A stretch of 38,321 bases of DNA from Flavobacteriaceae bacterium (GTDB lineage: Bacteria; Bacteroidota; Bacteroidia; Flavobacteriales; Flavobacteriaceae): positions 1 through 38,321 of the forward strand of contig WFXA01000047.1 in the NCBI GenBank assembly GCA_015490835.1, read 5' to 3'. Position 1 is the stretch's first letter; each line of letters starts with the position of its first letter. A program made the position numbers and the translations under genes. Below, piece by piece: positions 17,456 through 27,152 of the stretch. Below the pieces are notes generated by a model. That model did no database searches. It was not told where the DNA came from and saw only the letters and a program-made list of their open reading frames with translations.

Positions 17456-17878
17456 ATGAAGTTAGTAATAAGCCAAAAAAACCGAAATAAAACGTAGAAC
17501 GATAATAATATTTGGATTTTTATTCTGTTAATTCTATATTTTATTCCAGCTCATATTTTGGCAACATTTAACGGATATTTACTTTGGTTTAGTGAATTGA
17601 AAGCTAAAAAATTTGATTTTGAAAATTGGTCTTGGAGTCTTTCCCGTTCTGGTTATGATATTATTAGCGATTGGGAAGGAATCACCAATTCAATTCATTG
17701 CAACTTTTGGAATTATTGGAATTGGAACAACTAATCTGATTTGGATTACAAAGCTTTCAAAAAACCAATTGAATACAAACTAAAAAAATGAATTTCTAAA
17801 AGAAAACGAAAACTGATTTTAGTAATTATCATTTTAATTCTAACTTTTGTTTTCGGAATTCAATATGAATTAAATTAA
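17456..17878 (+). pseudogene. Remnant of a small multi-pass membrane protein gene
   Basis: This stretch between secG and groES has no intact ORF, yet three different frames give consecutive membrane-helix-like peptides in order. From the ATG at 17456, frame 1 hits TAG at codon 14 and then reads IWIFILLILYFIPAHILATF and GYLLWFSELKAKKFDFENW. A second frame continues at about 17638 with VFPVLVMILLAI, then FIATFGIIGIGTTNLIWITK, and stops near 17788. A third frame gives KRKLILVIIILILTFVFGI and ends with TAA at 17878. Joined, they would make a protein of about 130 residues with four helices. At least one stop and two frame changes suggest true decay rather than one sequencing error. The family is not recognised. 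Confidence 0.6.
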
Positions 17879-17932
17879 CGAATTAAAATGCATCCTATTT
17901 TTAGGAAAGGTTACAACAACACAACCACCAAC

Positions 17933-18009
17933 TGACAAGCTGGCATTTTTTTTATCCAAATTTGACAGATTTAAACTACTGGCACAATTTCTGCCAATAT
18001 GGAATGACA
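17933..18009 (+). promoter_or_regulatory. Cluster of TGRCA half-sites around the groESL promoter
   Basis: TGACA or TGGCA occurs at 17933, 17941, 17963, 17980 and 18005, with TGCCA at 17992 forming an inverted pair with 17980. The first pair (TGACA, three bases, TGGCA) lies about 40 bp upstream of the -24 element and could be an activator site. No CIRCE element is present. Operator function is inferred. Confidence 0.4.
17979..17995 (+). promoter_or_regulatory. Sigma-54 (RpoN)-type promoter of groESL
   Basis: CTGGCAC, five bases, CTGC. The -24 GG (17981-17982) and -12 GC (17993-17994) are exactly 12 bases apart, and the -24 hexamer TGGCAC is the full consensus. The expected start near 18006 gives a leader of about 40 bases before the groES ATG. 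A sigma-54 activator gene lies about 2.4 kb upstream on the same strand. Confidence 0.66.
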
Positions 18010-18046
18010 AAAAAATTAATTAACAACTTAAAAATACAAAACGAAA

Positions 18047-18322
18047 ATGGCATTAAAAATTCAACCACTTTCAGACAGAGTATTAGTAGAACCACAACAA
18101 GCCGAAGCCAAAACCGCATCGGGAATCTACATACCCGACTCGGCTAAAGAAAAACCCCAACAAGGCACTGTAGTTGCCGTAGGAAACGGAAAAAAAGACG
18201 AACCTATGACTGTAAAAGTAGGCGATACCGTTCTTTACGGAAAGTACTCAGGTACCGAGCTTAAACTAGACGGAAAAGACTACCTGATGATGAGAGAAGA
18301 TGACATCCTTGCTATTGTATAA
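18047..18322 (+). CDS. groES: Co-chaperonin GroES
   Basis: GroES is the heptameric lid that closes the GroEL folding chamber. The 91-residue protein has the typical start [42 protein letters not shown], which includes the mobile loop (about residues 16-32). It ends in a conserved segment, [35 protein letters not shown]. It is followed by groEL after 67 bp, with no terminator between, and is preceded by the sigma-54-type promoter. Confidence 0.97.
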   Translation: MALKIQPLSDRVLVEPQQAEAKTASGIYIPDSAKEKPQQGTVVAVGNGKKDEPMTVKVGDTVLYGKYSGTELKLDGKDYLMMREDDILAIV

Positions 18323-18377
18323 GGTCTCATCTTTTTTTTAGTTAAAAAATAAATACTCACTTAAAAACAAAAAATAA

Positions 18378-20024
<1,647 letters not shown>

Positions 20025-20042
20025 ACCCAATATATTGAATAA

Positions 20043-20082
20043 CAAAAAAGCCTGCTGATTTAAAATTTAGCGGGCTTTTTAT
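20043..20082 (+). terminator. Terminator after groEL
   Basis: AAGCCTGCT pairs with AGCGGGCTT (one G-T wobble), loop of about 14 bases, followed by five T. It separates groEL from the convergent XrtF-associated gene. Confidence 0.78.
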
Positions 20083-20095
20083 GTTTTTGGTATTA

Positions 20096-20521
20096 TTACT
20101 TTTTTCTGAAGAAATAAAAAGCCGGTAACAATAACAACAATACTAATGGTTGTATTAAAAATCGTCTTACATAAAACAAGAATAAAAAATCTTCCTTAGT
20201 TGAATGTTGTAACAAAAAGCCAAATAAAACAATACACACCAAATAAAACAATACATATACCAGCACCGAAACTTTGACCACTTCCCGATCGTTAAAAACA
20301 AGCCACAAAATACCTAAAGACAAAATACTATTCACCCAAAATCGCAAGGATGTGAAACCAATTAGTTTCCAAAAATTAAAATCGGGTAACGATTGTACTA
20401 AATGAACGGTTTTAAAAAAAGATAAAAGCGGGTCGTAAAAGATAGAAGACTCCAAGGTACGCATCAAAACCAAAGCAACAACGAATAATGCTATTAATAA
20501 AATTTTTAAGAATCTATGCAT
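20096..20521 (-). CDS. Exosortase F system-associated membrane protein
   Basis: The 141-residue protein has about four membrane helices (near residues 5-20, 54-76, 83-106, 118-138). Its opening MHRFLKILLIALFVVALVLMR and the segment FYDPLLSFFK match the small membrane protein that always accompanies XrtF in Flavobacteriia. It overlaps the xrtF stop by 8 bp, so translation is coupled. Its role is unknown; the constant pairing suggests a subunit or maturation partner of the exosortase. Confidence 0.85.
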   Translation of the reverse strand: MHRFLKILLIALFVVALVLMRTLESSIFYDPLLSFFKTVHLVQSLPDFNFWKLIGFTSLRFWVNSILSLGILWLVFNDREVVKVSVLVYVLFYLVCIVLFGFLLQHSTKEDFLFLFYVRRFLIQPLVLLLLLPAFYFFRKK

Positions 20522-21059
20522 TATTATTAGAGTTAGGTGTTATTTTTATCCATATTATCCAAAGTAAAAAAACCATTCCGTAAATAATACCTGGAAAAAC
20601 CACTCCGTGTAAAAATTCTGTGTGTTCAGGATACTTGTATAACAAAAATGAAAGTAAGGCAATTCTAATAATATTTACAGTATAAATTAAAACTACTCCT
20701 ACAAAGAGAAATAAAATTGTCTTTTTAAACTCTTGTGCAAACGAAATCACAAACGCAACAAATAAAATAATAATACTCACTGCATTACACCCTTCCACGA
20801 TGATTGCAACGGGCATATCATTAATCAACAGCTTCACTGCCGGCATTCCGGCATCCGGAACAACACTACCTATAAATCCAAAACCTGACAATAGCATACT
20901 GCTTTGTCTAGCAACTAATTCGGTTATAAAGTCCGGATGATTGTCTTGCTGAAAATAGTGTAAATACAATGCATAAAAAAATCCTAGTAATAAATAGGTT
21001 CCTAAAAAAAGACCTAAAAATCTAAAAATAGCACGATATTTATATAAAAGCGATTTCAA
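20514..21059 (-). CDS. xrtF: Exosortase family protein XrtF
   Basis: Exosortases are multi-pass membrane transpeptidase-like enzymes that process C-terminal sorting tails. Counting from TTG at 21059 (181 residues), the catalytic triad is present: Cys91 in VEGCNAVS, Arg132 in NIIRIALL and His151 in EFLHGVVFPG, each in or next to a membrane helix. The frame is open to an ATG at 21146, but that start would add 29 residues absent from typical XrtF. It would also lie upstream of a -7-like TATCTTTG at 21084-21077 and overlap the divergent GAF gene, so I prefer the TTG. The pair with the following gene is the standard XrtF cassette. Its substrate proteins are not in this window. Confidence 0.87.
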   Translation of the reverse strand: MKSLLYKYRAIFRFLGLFLGTYLLLGFFYALYLHYFQQDNHPDFITELVARQSSMLLSGFGFIGSVVPDAGMPAVKLLINDMPVAIIVEGCNAVSIIILFVAFVISFAQEFKKTILFLFVGVVLIYTVNIIRIALLSFLLYKYPEHTEFLHGVVFPGIIYGMVFLLWIIWIKITPNSNNNA

Positions 21060-21076
21060 ATTTGAAATATTTTTAA

Positions 21077-21104
21077 CAAAGATAAAACTATACTTGTAAC
21101 TTTG
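21077..21104. promoter_or_regulatory. Divergent -7 elements for xrtF and the GAF gene
   Basis: TATCTTTG on the minus strand (21084-21077) and TAACTTTG on the plus strand (21097-21104) both match TAnnTTTG and point away from each other. The -33 boxes are weak in both directions. Confidence 0.38.
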
Positions 21105-21125
21105 CAGTAAAAAAGAAATACAAAA

Positions 21126-21576
21126 ATGGAAATTGAAAAACTTCAATCGGTTATAAAAACCATATTAAATTCGAAAAATTTGAGTGTAAAAAAGAAACTC
21201 ACCAACATCTGTGATGTATTAAAAAAAGAAGTTTCGCATTACGATTGGGTAGGGTTTTATTTCGCACAACCCGAAACGCAAACGCTACATCTTGAAGCTT
21301 TTGCCGGCGAACCCACAGACCATACCGTTATTCCTTTTGGAAAAGGAATTTGCGGACAAGTAGCCCTCTCTAATCAAAATTTTATTGTTCCTGATGTTTT
21401 AGCACAAGATAAATTACATTGCGTGTAATATTAATGTTAAATCTGAAATTGTTTAGCTATTTAAAAACAAAAACGTTGGACAAATAGATATCGATTCGCA
21501 CACTCCCAAAGTATTTTCAAAACAAAATGAAGATTTATTAATGTGGGTAAACAACCAAGTAGCAAGTATTTTGTAA
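21126..21576 (+). pseudogene. Broken GAF-domain gene (free methionine-(R)-sulfoxide reductase type)
   Basis: The open part (21126-21428, 100 residues) is the N-terminal two-thirds of a GAF protein of the fRMsr type (E. coli MsrC/YebR). It has WVGFYFAQPETQTLHLEAFAG, then GKGICGQVALSNQNFIVPDV and a final Cys in DKLHC. It stops there. The missing C-terminus lies immediately downstream in the +1 frame (CNINVKSEIV, then NKNVGQIDIDSHTP and EDLLMWVNNQVASIL, ending with TAA at 21574-21576). A single extra base near 21421-21425 explains the frame change, and a separate in-frame TAG follows IV, where family members read VVPxF. Two independent lesions make a true pseudogene more likely than a base-call error. 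The reductase step for free methionine sulfoxide is probably lost. Confidence 0.75.
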
Positions 21577-21740
21577 ACTAAATTCACAAGTTAATTTTAA
21601 TTATACCACTATAAAACAAAAAAAGTAATGACAATCTTTTTATAACTGAGTGAAAAATGGTAATTTCGCCAACCGATTACAGAACAAAACCAATAAAATT
21701 AAATTTTCCGCTTAAACGGAAGAAAAATATACTTTTAAGG

Positions 21741-23849
21741 ATGGCAATATTAAACAGCATTAGAAAAAGAGGAATATTCTTAATTATTATTATTGCAATG
21801 GCACTTTTTGCTTTTGTATTAGGAGATATTTTAAAAGGGAATGGACCTAGTTCAGGCGATGAAACCATAGCAACCATTAACGGAATTGACATTTCGCGCT
21901 TAGATTTTGCAAAAAAAGTAGAGACTGCCCAACGAAGAGGAGCCAATACAATGCAAGTAATGAAAAACGTTTGGAATCAAGAAGTTCGTCGTGTTTTGCT
22001 TAAACAGCAATATGAAAATCTTGGGTTAAAAATAGATAAAGAACAAATTAATCAAGCCATAAGAGAAGCACTTAGTAACAATCCAAATTTTCAGAACGAA
22101 GCAGGTATTTTTGACGAAGGTATTTTACAAGAGTATGTAGCCAACTTAAAAGCTACAAATCCACAAGCCTACCAACAATGGTTAGATTTTGAAAATAACA
22201 TTGCCAACAATGTTCTCGAAAAAGAATATTTTAATTTGGTAAAAGGTGGTCTTATTACTACAATGGCAGAAGGAGAACAAGAATATCACTTTCAAAACGA
22301 CAAAATAGACATTCAATACGTACAGGTACCTTACAGTAAAATACCCGATGAAGAAGTACCGGTTTCTGATAAAGAAATTGAACAGTACGTTAAAGCTCAC
22401 CCTAAAGAGTTTGAAGTGGCTCCGCAGGTTGATATTCAATTTGTACAATTTACAGAAAACCCTTCTCCACAAGATGTTGATGATGCCAGAGAAGCAATGT
22501 TGGAATTATTAAAAGATAAAGTTGAATACAACTCGGTAACAAAAAGCAACGACACCATATTAGGTTTTTTAAAAACAAAAGATGTAGAAAATTTTGTAAA
22601 CACAAATTCAGAAAGACCTTTTACAGACAGATGGTGGTTTAAAAATGATTTATCTGATGCCATAAAAGATACTATCTTTAAAATGAATGTATCGCAAGTT
22701 TATGGTCCTTATAAAGTAGATGAAACTTATAATTTAACTAAATTAATAGCCACTCGAAAATTACCCGATTCGGTAAAAGCCCGTCATATCTTAGTTCCTT
22801 TTATAGGTTCCGGAAGCGCTGATGAAACGACCAAACAAACCGAAGAACAAGCTAAAAAAACGGCAGATAGTTTACTTGCGGTTTTAAAAAGAGACAAATC
22901 CAAATTCCCCGAATTTGTTAAAAAATACTCTGCTGATAAAGGTAGCTTAGACAAAGACGGAGTTTATGATTGGTTTCCGTACCGTGCAATGGTAGCTCCC
23001 TTTAGAGATTTTGCCTTTGAAGGAAAGACAGGAGGTATGGGAGTTGTAAAAACGCAATTTGGTTTTCATATAATGGAAATATTAGGGCAAAAAAACCTGC
23101 AAGATGTAGTAAAAATTGCTACTATTTCTAAAACCATAGAACCTTCTGAAAAAACATTAAACGAAATATTTTCAAAATCGGCTAATTTTGAGGTAGACAG
23201 CAGAAAGGGAGATTTTAATGAAGTAGCAAAACAAAACGATTTTGATGTAAAACCCGTTAACAAAATTGGTGAGTTAGATGCCAATCTTCCCGGTATAGGG
23301 GAAAACAGAAGCATTGTCACTTGGGCATTTAAAGAAGATTCAAAAATTGGTGATGTAAAACGTTTCAACCTTCCTAACGGGTATGCAATCGTACAACTTA
23401 CCAGAAGAAACCCTAAGGCATTACAAAGTGTTGCACAAGCTTCTACGATTGTAACCCCTATTTTAAGAAAAGAGAAAAAAGCAAAGAAAATTCGTGAATC
23501 TATTTCCGGAACTACATTGCAAGAAATAGCAACCAATCAAGGTGTTACTGTAAAAACAGCAAATGCGATAACTATGGCAAGCCCTAATATTCCGGGCATT
23601 GGTATGGAACCAAAAGTTATTGGTACTGCTTTTGGAACCAAGGTAGGAGAAACTACCGATTTAATCGATGGAAACACCGGTGTGTTTAAATTAAAAGTTT
23701 TAAAAATAACCGAGGCTCCCAAATTAGAAAATTATGCATCATTTGCAGGACAACTTAACACTGCTATTCTACCCAGAATACAAAATGATGTGATTAATGC
23801 ATTAAAAAAAGCGGCTGATATTGAAGATAATAGAGCTGAATTTTATTAA
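21741..23849 (+). CDS. PpiD-like periplasmic peptidyl-prolyl isomerase / foldase
   Basis: The 702-residue protein is anchored by one N-terminal membrane helix (RGIFLIIIIAMALFAFVLGDIL), followed by a SurA_N/PpiD-type chaperone region. A parvulin (PPIC) domain starts at VKARHILVPFIG and continues through FPEFVKKYSADKGSLDKDG, WFPYRAMVAPFRDFAFEGK and TQFGFHIMEIL. It most likely helps fold secreted and outer-membrane proteins at the Sec exit. I place the start at the ATG of MAILNSIRKRG, which matches the family. An in-frame ATG at 21657 would add 28 residues of non-conserved sequence and lies beside a -7-like TAATTTCG. A long C-terminal region of about 200 residues has no recognised domain. Confidence 0.87.
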   Translation: MAILNSIRKRGIFLIIIIAMALFAFVLGDILKGNGPSSGDETIATINGIDISRLDFAKKVETAQRRGANTMQVMKNVWNQEVRRVLLKQQYENLGLKIDKEQINQAIREALSNNPNFQNEAGIFDEGILQEYVANLKATNPQAYQQWLDFENNIANNVLEKEYFNLVKGGLITTMAEGEQEYHFQNDKIDIQYVQVPYSKIPDEEVPVSDKEIEQYVKAHPKEFEVAPQVDIQFVQFTENPSPQDVDDAREAMLELLKDKVEYNSVTKSNDTILGFLKTKDVENFVNTNSERPFTDRWWFKNDLSDAIKDTIFKMNVSQVYGPYKVDETYNLTKLIATRKLPDSVKARHILVPFIGSGSADETTKQTEEQAKKTADSLLAVLKRDKSKFPEFVKKYSADKGSLDKDGVYDWFPYRAMVAPFRDFAFEGKTGGMGVVKTQFGFHIMEILGQKNLQDVVKIATISKTIEPSEKTLNEIFSKSANFEVDSRKGDFNEVAKQNDFDVKPVNKIGELDANLPGIGENRSIVTWAFKEDSKIGDVKRFNLPNGYAIVQLTRRNPKALQSVAQASTIVTPILRKEKKAKKIRESISGTTLQEIATNQGVTVKTANAITMASPNIPGIGMEPKVIGTAFGTKVGETTDLIDGNTGVFKLKVLKITEAPKLENYASFAGQLNTAILPRIQNDVINALKKAADIEDNRAEFY

Positions 23850-23951
23850 TCAACAGCCGAAAAATAACATTTTATTTGAATGGTAAGTAATAAAACTTTA
23901 ATTAGTTTGGTTCTTTTTTACTTGTTTTAAACATACAAATTTTTATTAAGA

Positions 23952-23990
23952 TAATCTATTCAATACTAAAAACGCACTTGTGATAGATTA
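23952..23990. repeat. 8-bp inverted repeat upstream of gldB
   Basis: TAATCTAT (23952-23959) and ATAGATTA (23983-23990) form perfect 8-bp arms separated by 23 bases. They end about 10 bases before the -33 box of the gldB promoter. This could be an operator or chance in AT-rich DNA. The remainder of the 23850-24081 gap holds only the promoter. Confidence 0.35.
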
Positions 23991-23999
23991 TTTAAAAAC

Positions 24000-24029
24000 T
24001 TGTTAGTTAGTTCATTTGCATTACATTTG
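24000..24029 (+). promoter_or_regulatory. gldB-gldC promoter
   Basis: TTG (24000-24002), 19 bases, TACATTTG (24022-24029), a full match to the Bacteroidota housekeeping consensus. The expected leader is about 45 bases before the gldB ATG. Confidence 0.68.
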
Positions 24030-24081
24030 TAGCCAATAAAAAAATGCTATAATTTTAGTTGTTTATTTTCGTTACAAAACT

Positions 24082-25062
24082 ATGCAAAAATCAATTTTTA
24101 TTAATTTTAGTTACTTGTTTATAACAGGAGCTATCTTGTTTTCTTGCACCTCCGAAAGTGATAAAATTGAAAAACAAATTGCTGCCATTCCGGTTTCTTT
24201 TGATGTAGTACGTTTTGATTTACTATTTGGCAATGCAAAACCACAAGATTTACCTCAGTTAAAAAAACACTACCCTGCTTTTTTTCCGAAAAAATATCCA
24301 GACAGCATTTGGATAAACAGAATGAATGATACGCTTCAACACAAAATGATAACTGAAGTTGACAATGTATTCTCAGATGATAAAATAATTAAAAATCAGT
24401 TAGAGTCTTTGTTTCAGCATATTAAATATTACTTTCCGCAATTTCGTGAACCAAATGTTTATACTGTACTTTCAGATGTGGATTACAAAAACAAGGTTTT
24501 TGCTTCCGATACGCTTCTCGTAATTGGTATCGATAATTATTTAGGTGTTAACCATGAGTTTTATAAAGGGTTACCATTATACGTTTCACAAAATTTATCA
24601 CCAACGCAACTACAAGTCAATGTGGCTTCGGTTTATGCAAAAAAGTTTATTGCAAAACCAAAATCAAATACGTTTTTAGATAAAATCATTTTTTACGGTA
24701 AAGAACTTTATTTAAAACAAAGTTGGTTGCCCAAAGTTTCCGAAGCACAAATTATAGGCTATACCCCGGAACAAATGCAATGGGTAAAAGAAAACGAAAC
24801 CGAAATGTGGCGCTATTTTGTAGAAAAAGAACTGCTTTTTAGTACCGACCCAAAACTGGAAACGCGTTTTATTAAACCGGCTCCTTTTTCTAAGTTTTAT
24901 TTAGAAATAGATAACGAATCGCCGGGAAGAGTAGGAACCTATTTGGGTTGGCAAATTGTAAAACGATTTATGAAAAAAAACCCTACGATGAACCTCAAAC
25001 AACTCATGCTATTAGATGCAAAGCAAATTTTTGAAAAATCTAAATACAAACCCAAAAAATGA
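24082..25062 (+). CDS. gldB: Gliding motility lipoprotein GldB
   Basis: GldB is a lipoprotein essential for gliding in Flavobacterium and needed for stable T9SS and gliding components; its biochemical role is unknown. The 326-residue precursor has a lipoprotein signal (FLITGAILFSC-type, lipidated Cys 22). It carries the family sequences VSFDVVRFDLLFG, YPDSIWINRMNDTLQ, LLVIGIDNYLG and, near the end, ESPGRVGTYLGWQIVKRFM. The last two resemble the DUF2268/zincin-like fold without a clear HExxH. gldC overlaps its stop by four bases, the arrangement known from other gliding bacteria. Confidence 0.94.
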   Translation: MQKSIFINFSYLFITGAILFSCTSESDKIEKQIAAIPVSFDVVRFDLLFGNAKPQDLPQLKKHYPAFFPKKYPDSIWINRMNDTLQHKMITEVDNVFSDDKIIKNQLESLFQHIKYYFPQFREPNVYTVLSDVDYKNKVFASDTLLVIGIDNYLGVNHEFYKGLPLYVSQNLSPTQLQVNVASVYAKKFIAKPKSNTFLDKIIFYGKELYLKQSWLPKVSEAQIIGYTPEQMQWVKENETEMWRYFVEKELLFSTDPKLETRFIKPAPFSKFYLEIDNESPGRVGTYLGWQIVKRFMKKNPTMNLKQLMLLDAKQIFEKSKYKPKK

Positions 25063-25400
25063 TGTCTAAAAAAAACACTTCCGAAATAACCATAAAAGTA
25101 GCTTTAGATGAAAACCGAATTCCGGAAGAAATACATTGGTCTGCGCAAGATGGTGGTGTCGATAACATGCCGGCTAAAGCGATGATGCTTTCTATGTGGG
25201 ATCACAAAGCTAAAGAAACATTGCGTATCGATCTTTGGACAAAGGAAATGCCCTTAGATGAAATGAAGCAGTTTTTTCATCAAACATTAAGTGCTATGGC
25301 AACCACTTTTGAGCGTGCTACAAACGATGAAAAAATGAGTGCCACCATGCGCGATTTTTGCGATTATTTTGCTGAAAAATTAGAGATTAAAAAAGAATAG
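25059..25400 (+). CDS. gldC: Gliding motility protein GldC
   Basis: A 113-residue soluble cytoplasmic protein with the family core IPEEIHWSAQDGGVDNMPAKAMMLSMWDHKAKETLRIDLWTKEMPLDEM (quoted here only to show the conserved block at about residues 17-66). GldC improves but is not strictly required for gliding, and it may stabilise GldB. Its start ATGATG overlaps the gldB stop, so the two are coupled. The second ATG is an equally possible start. The pseudouridine synthase gene follows after 5 bp. Confidence 0.93.
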   Translation: MMSKKNTSEITIKVALDENRIPEEIHWSAQDGGVDNMPAKAMMLSMWDHKAKETLRIDLWTKEMPLDEMKQFFHQTLSAMATTFERATNDEKMSATMRDFCDYFAEKLEIKKE

Positions 25401-25405
25401 CAGTT

Positions 25406-25978
25406 TTGCAACACCGCCATTTTATTTTGCATAAACCGTATGGTTATCTAAGTCAATTTATTTATAACGGAAAACGAAAAAGCAGTAAAAAACTCTTAGG
25501 ATCGCTGTATGATTTTCCCGAAAAAACAATGGCAATAGGAAGATTAGATGAAGACTCGGAAGGATTGTTATTTCTCACCACAAATGGTAAAGTGTCTTAT
25601 ACAATTCTTTCAAAAAAAGTAGAAAAAGAATATTATGTTCAGGTAGATGGCATTATAACACAAGAAGTGATTACGGATCTCACGCAAGGAGTTGAAATAG
25701 GATTACAAGGAAAAAAATACACCACAAAACCTTGCAAAGCAAGTTTGTTACCCAACGATTTACAACACCCTTTTATAGGATTTCGAAAAATTAGAGATGA
25801 ACGACACGGTCCTACCTCTTGGATTTCCATCACATTAACCGAAGGTAAGTTTAGACAAGTTAGAAAAATGACCGCAGCTGTGGGTTTTCCCACCCTACGA
25901 TTGGTGCGTGTTAGGATAGGAGGAGAAAAGTTACAATTAAAATCAGGAGAAGTAAAAGAAGTAGTAACGTTTCGTTAA
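25406..25978 (+). CDS. RsuA/RluE-type rRNA pseudouridine synthase
   Basis: The 190-residue protein has the catalytic motif GRLDEDSEGLLFLT (nucleophilic Asp in GRLD) near residue 45 and the conserved opening FILHKPYGYLSQF. It ends with LTEGKFRQVRKMTAAVGFPTLRLVRVRIG, typical of the RsuA/RluB/E/F branch. It has no S4 RNA-binding domain, which fits the short RluE type (23S rRNA position 2457 in E. coli). The target here is not provable, so no symbol is given. The start is TTG, 5 bp after gldC; no ATG in frame would keep the conserved N-terminus. Confidence 0.9.
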   Translation: MQHRHFILHKPYGYLSQFIYNGKRKSSKKLLGSLYDFPEKTMAIGRLDEDSEGLLFLTTNGKVSYTILSKKVEKEYYVQVDGIITQEVITDLTQGVEIGLQGKKYTTKPCKASLLPNDLQHPFIGFRKIRDERHGPTSWISITLTEGKFRQVRKMTAAVGFPTLRLVRVRIGGEKLQLKSGEVKEVVTFR

Positions 25979-26092
25979 AAATGCACCGTAAACATTAACA
26001 ATTTTCTATCTAACAAAAAAAACAAGGTAATTATTTAGCTTGATTTATAAAGTTTTATACATTTACCCATTAAAACAACAAACATAAATGCC

Positions 26093-27151
26093 ATGGCAAT
26101 TAAAATAGTTGGAACCGGTTGTTACATACCCAATGTAGTTACAGCCAATCAAGAATTTAAAGAACATCGTTTTTTTAATGAAGACGGAACCGAGTTTAAA
26201 CAAGATAATGAAGTTATTATCGAAAAGTTTAAATCCATTACCGGAATTGCAGAACGAAGGTATATCGAAAACAACTTGGTAAACTCCGACATCGCTACCA
26301 TAGCCGCTAAACGCGCTATTGAAGATGCTTCCTGTAATCAAGAAACGATAGACTACCTTATCTTGTCTCATAATTATGGCGATATAAAACACGATTCCAA
26401 TCAAAGTGACACGGTACCGAGTTTGGCTGCTCGAGTTAAGCATAAATTACAGATTAAAAATCCTTTTTGTGTTGGGTACGATATGCTTTTTGGTTGTCCG
26501 GGTTGGTTAGAATCCTTGATACAAGCTACTATGTATATTAAAGCAGGAGAGGCAAAAAGATGTTTGGTTGTAGGTTCCGAAACACTTTCGAGAGTGGTCG
26601 ATCCCCATGATAGAGATTCTATGATTTATAGCGATGGCGCCGGTGCTGTTGTACTAGAACAAAATGACGATGAAGGTGGTGTTCTATCACATCATAGCGC
26701 CACATTTGCTTACCAAGAAGCAAATTATATATACTTTGGCGAGTCCTATAACCAGGAGTTGAACGATGCCAGAAGATACATTAAAATGTATGGTAGAAAA
26801 ATTTATGAATTTGCCATTACCCACGTTCCTACTGCAATGAAAACTTGCTTAGATAAAAGCGGAAAATCGATTGACGAAATAAAAAAAATATTTATTCATC
26901 AAGCTAACGAAAAAATGGATGAAGCCATCGTTAAACGATTTTATAAATTATATAACCTCTCAATGCCGGAAGATATAATGCCAATGAGTATCGGAAAATT
27001 AGGAAACTCCAGCGTGGCTACAATTCCTACTTTATACGATTTGGTGAGTAAGGGTAAAATGGGCGAACATACCGTAAACAAAGGAGATATTGTAATGTTT
27101 GCAAGTGTTGGTGCCGGAATGAATATTAATGCGATGATTTATCAAGTATAA
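26093..27151 (+). CDS. KAS III-like (FabH-type) 3-oxoacyl-ACP synthase
   Basis: A thiolase-fold condensing enzyme of 352 residues with the intact KAS III triad: Cys135 in MLFGCPGWLES, His269 in IFIHQANEK and Asn305 in GKLGNSSVAT. It opens with VGTGCYIPNVVTANQEF and keeps the C-terminal GAGMNINAMIYQV. An insertion around FFNEDGTEFKQDNE and the HSNQSD-type region differ from housekeeping FabH, so it probably starts a dedicated lipid or polyketide-like chain. It heads a three-gene unit with the methyltransferase and glycosyltransferase (1 bp gap, then a 14-bp overlap). Confidence 0.9.
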   Translation: MAIKIVGTGCYIPNVVTANQEFKEHRFFNEDGTEFKQDNEVIIEKFKSITGIAERRYIENNLVNSDIATIAAKRAIEDASCNQETIDYLILSHNYGDIKHDSNQSDTVPSLAARVKHKLQIKNPFCVGYDMLFGCPGWLESLIQATMYIKAGEAKRCLVVGSETLSRVVDPHDRDSMIYSDGAGAVVLEQNDDEGGVLSHHSATFAYQEANYIYFGESYNQELNDARRYIKMYGRKIYEFAITHVPTAMKTCLDKSGKSIDEIKKIFIHQANEKMDEAIVKRFYKLYNLSMPEDIMPMSIGKLGNSSVATIPTLYDLVSKGKMGEHTVNKGDIVMFASVGAGMNINAMIYQV

Positions 27152-27152
27152 A

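Noticed and set aside
17880-18046. CIRCE (HrcA) operator before groES
   Set aside because: No TTAGCACTC-N9-GAGTGCTAA pattern is present in either orientation.
17962-18147. Small plus-strand frame over the groES start
   Set aside because: It is out of frame with groES, spans the promoter, and has no recognisable sequence.
23066-23722. Minus-strand frames opposite the PpiD-like gene
   Set aside because: No homology-like motif, and the plus-strand frame is fully supported by its PPIC domain.
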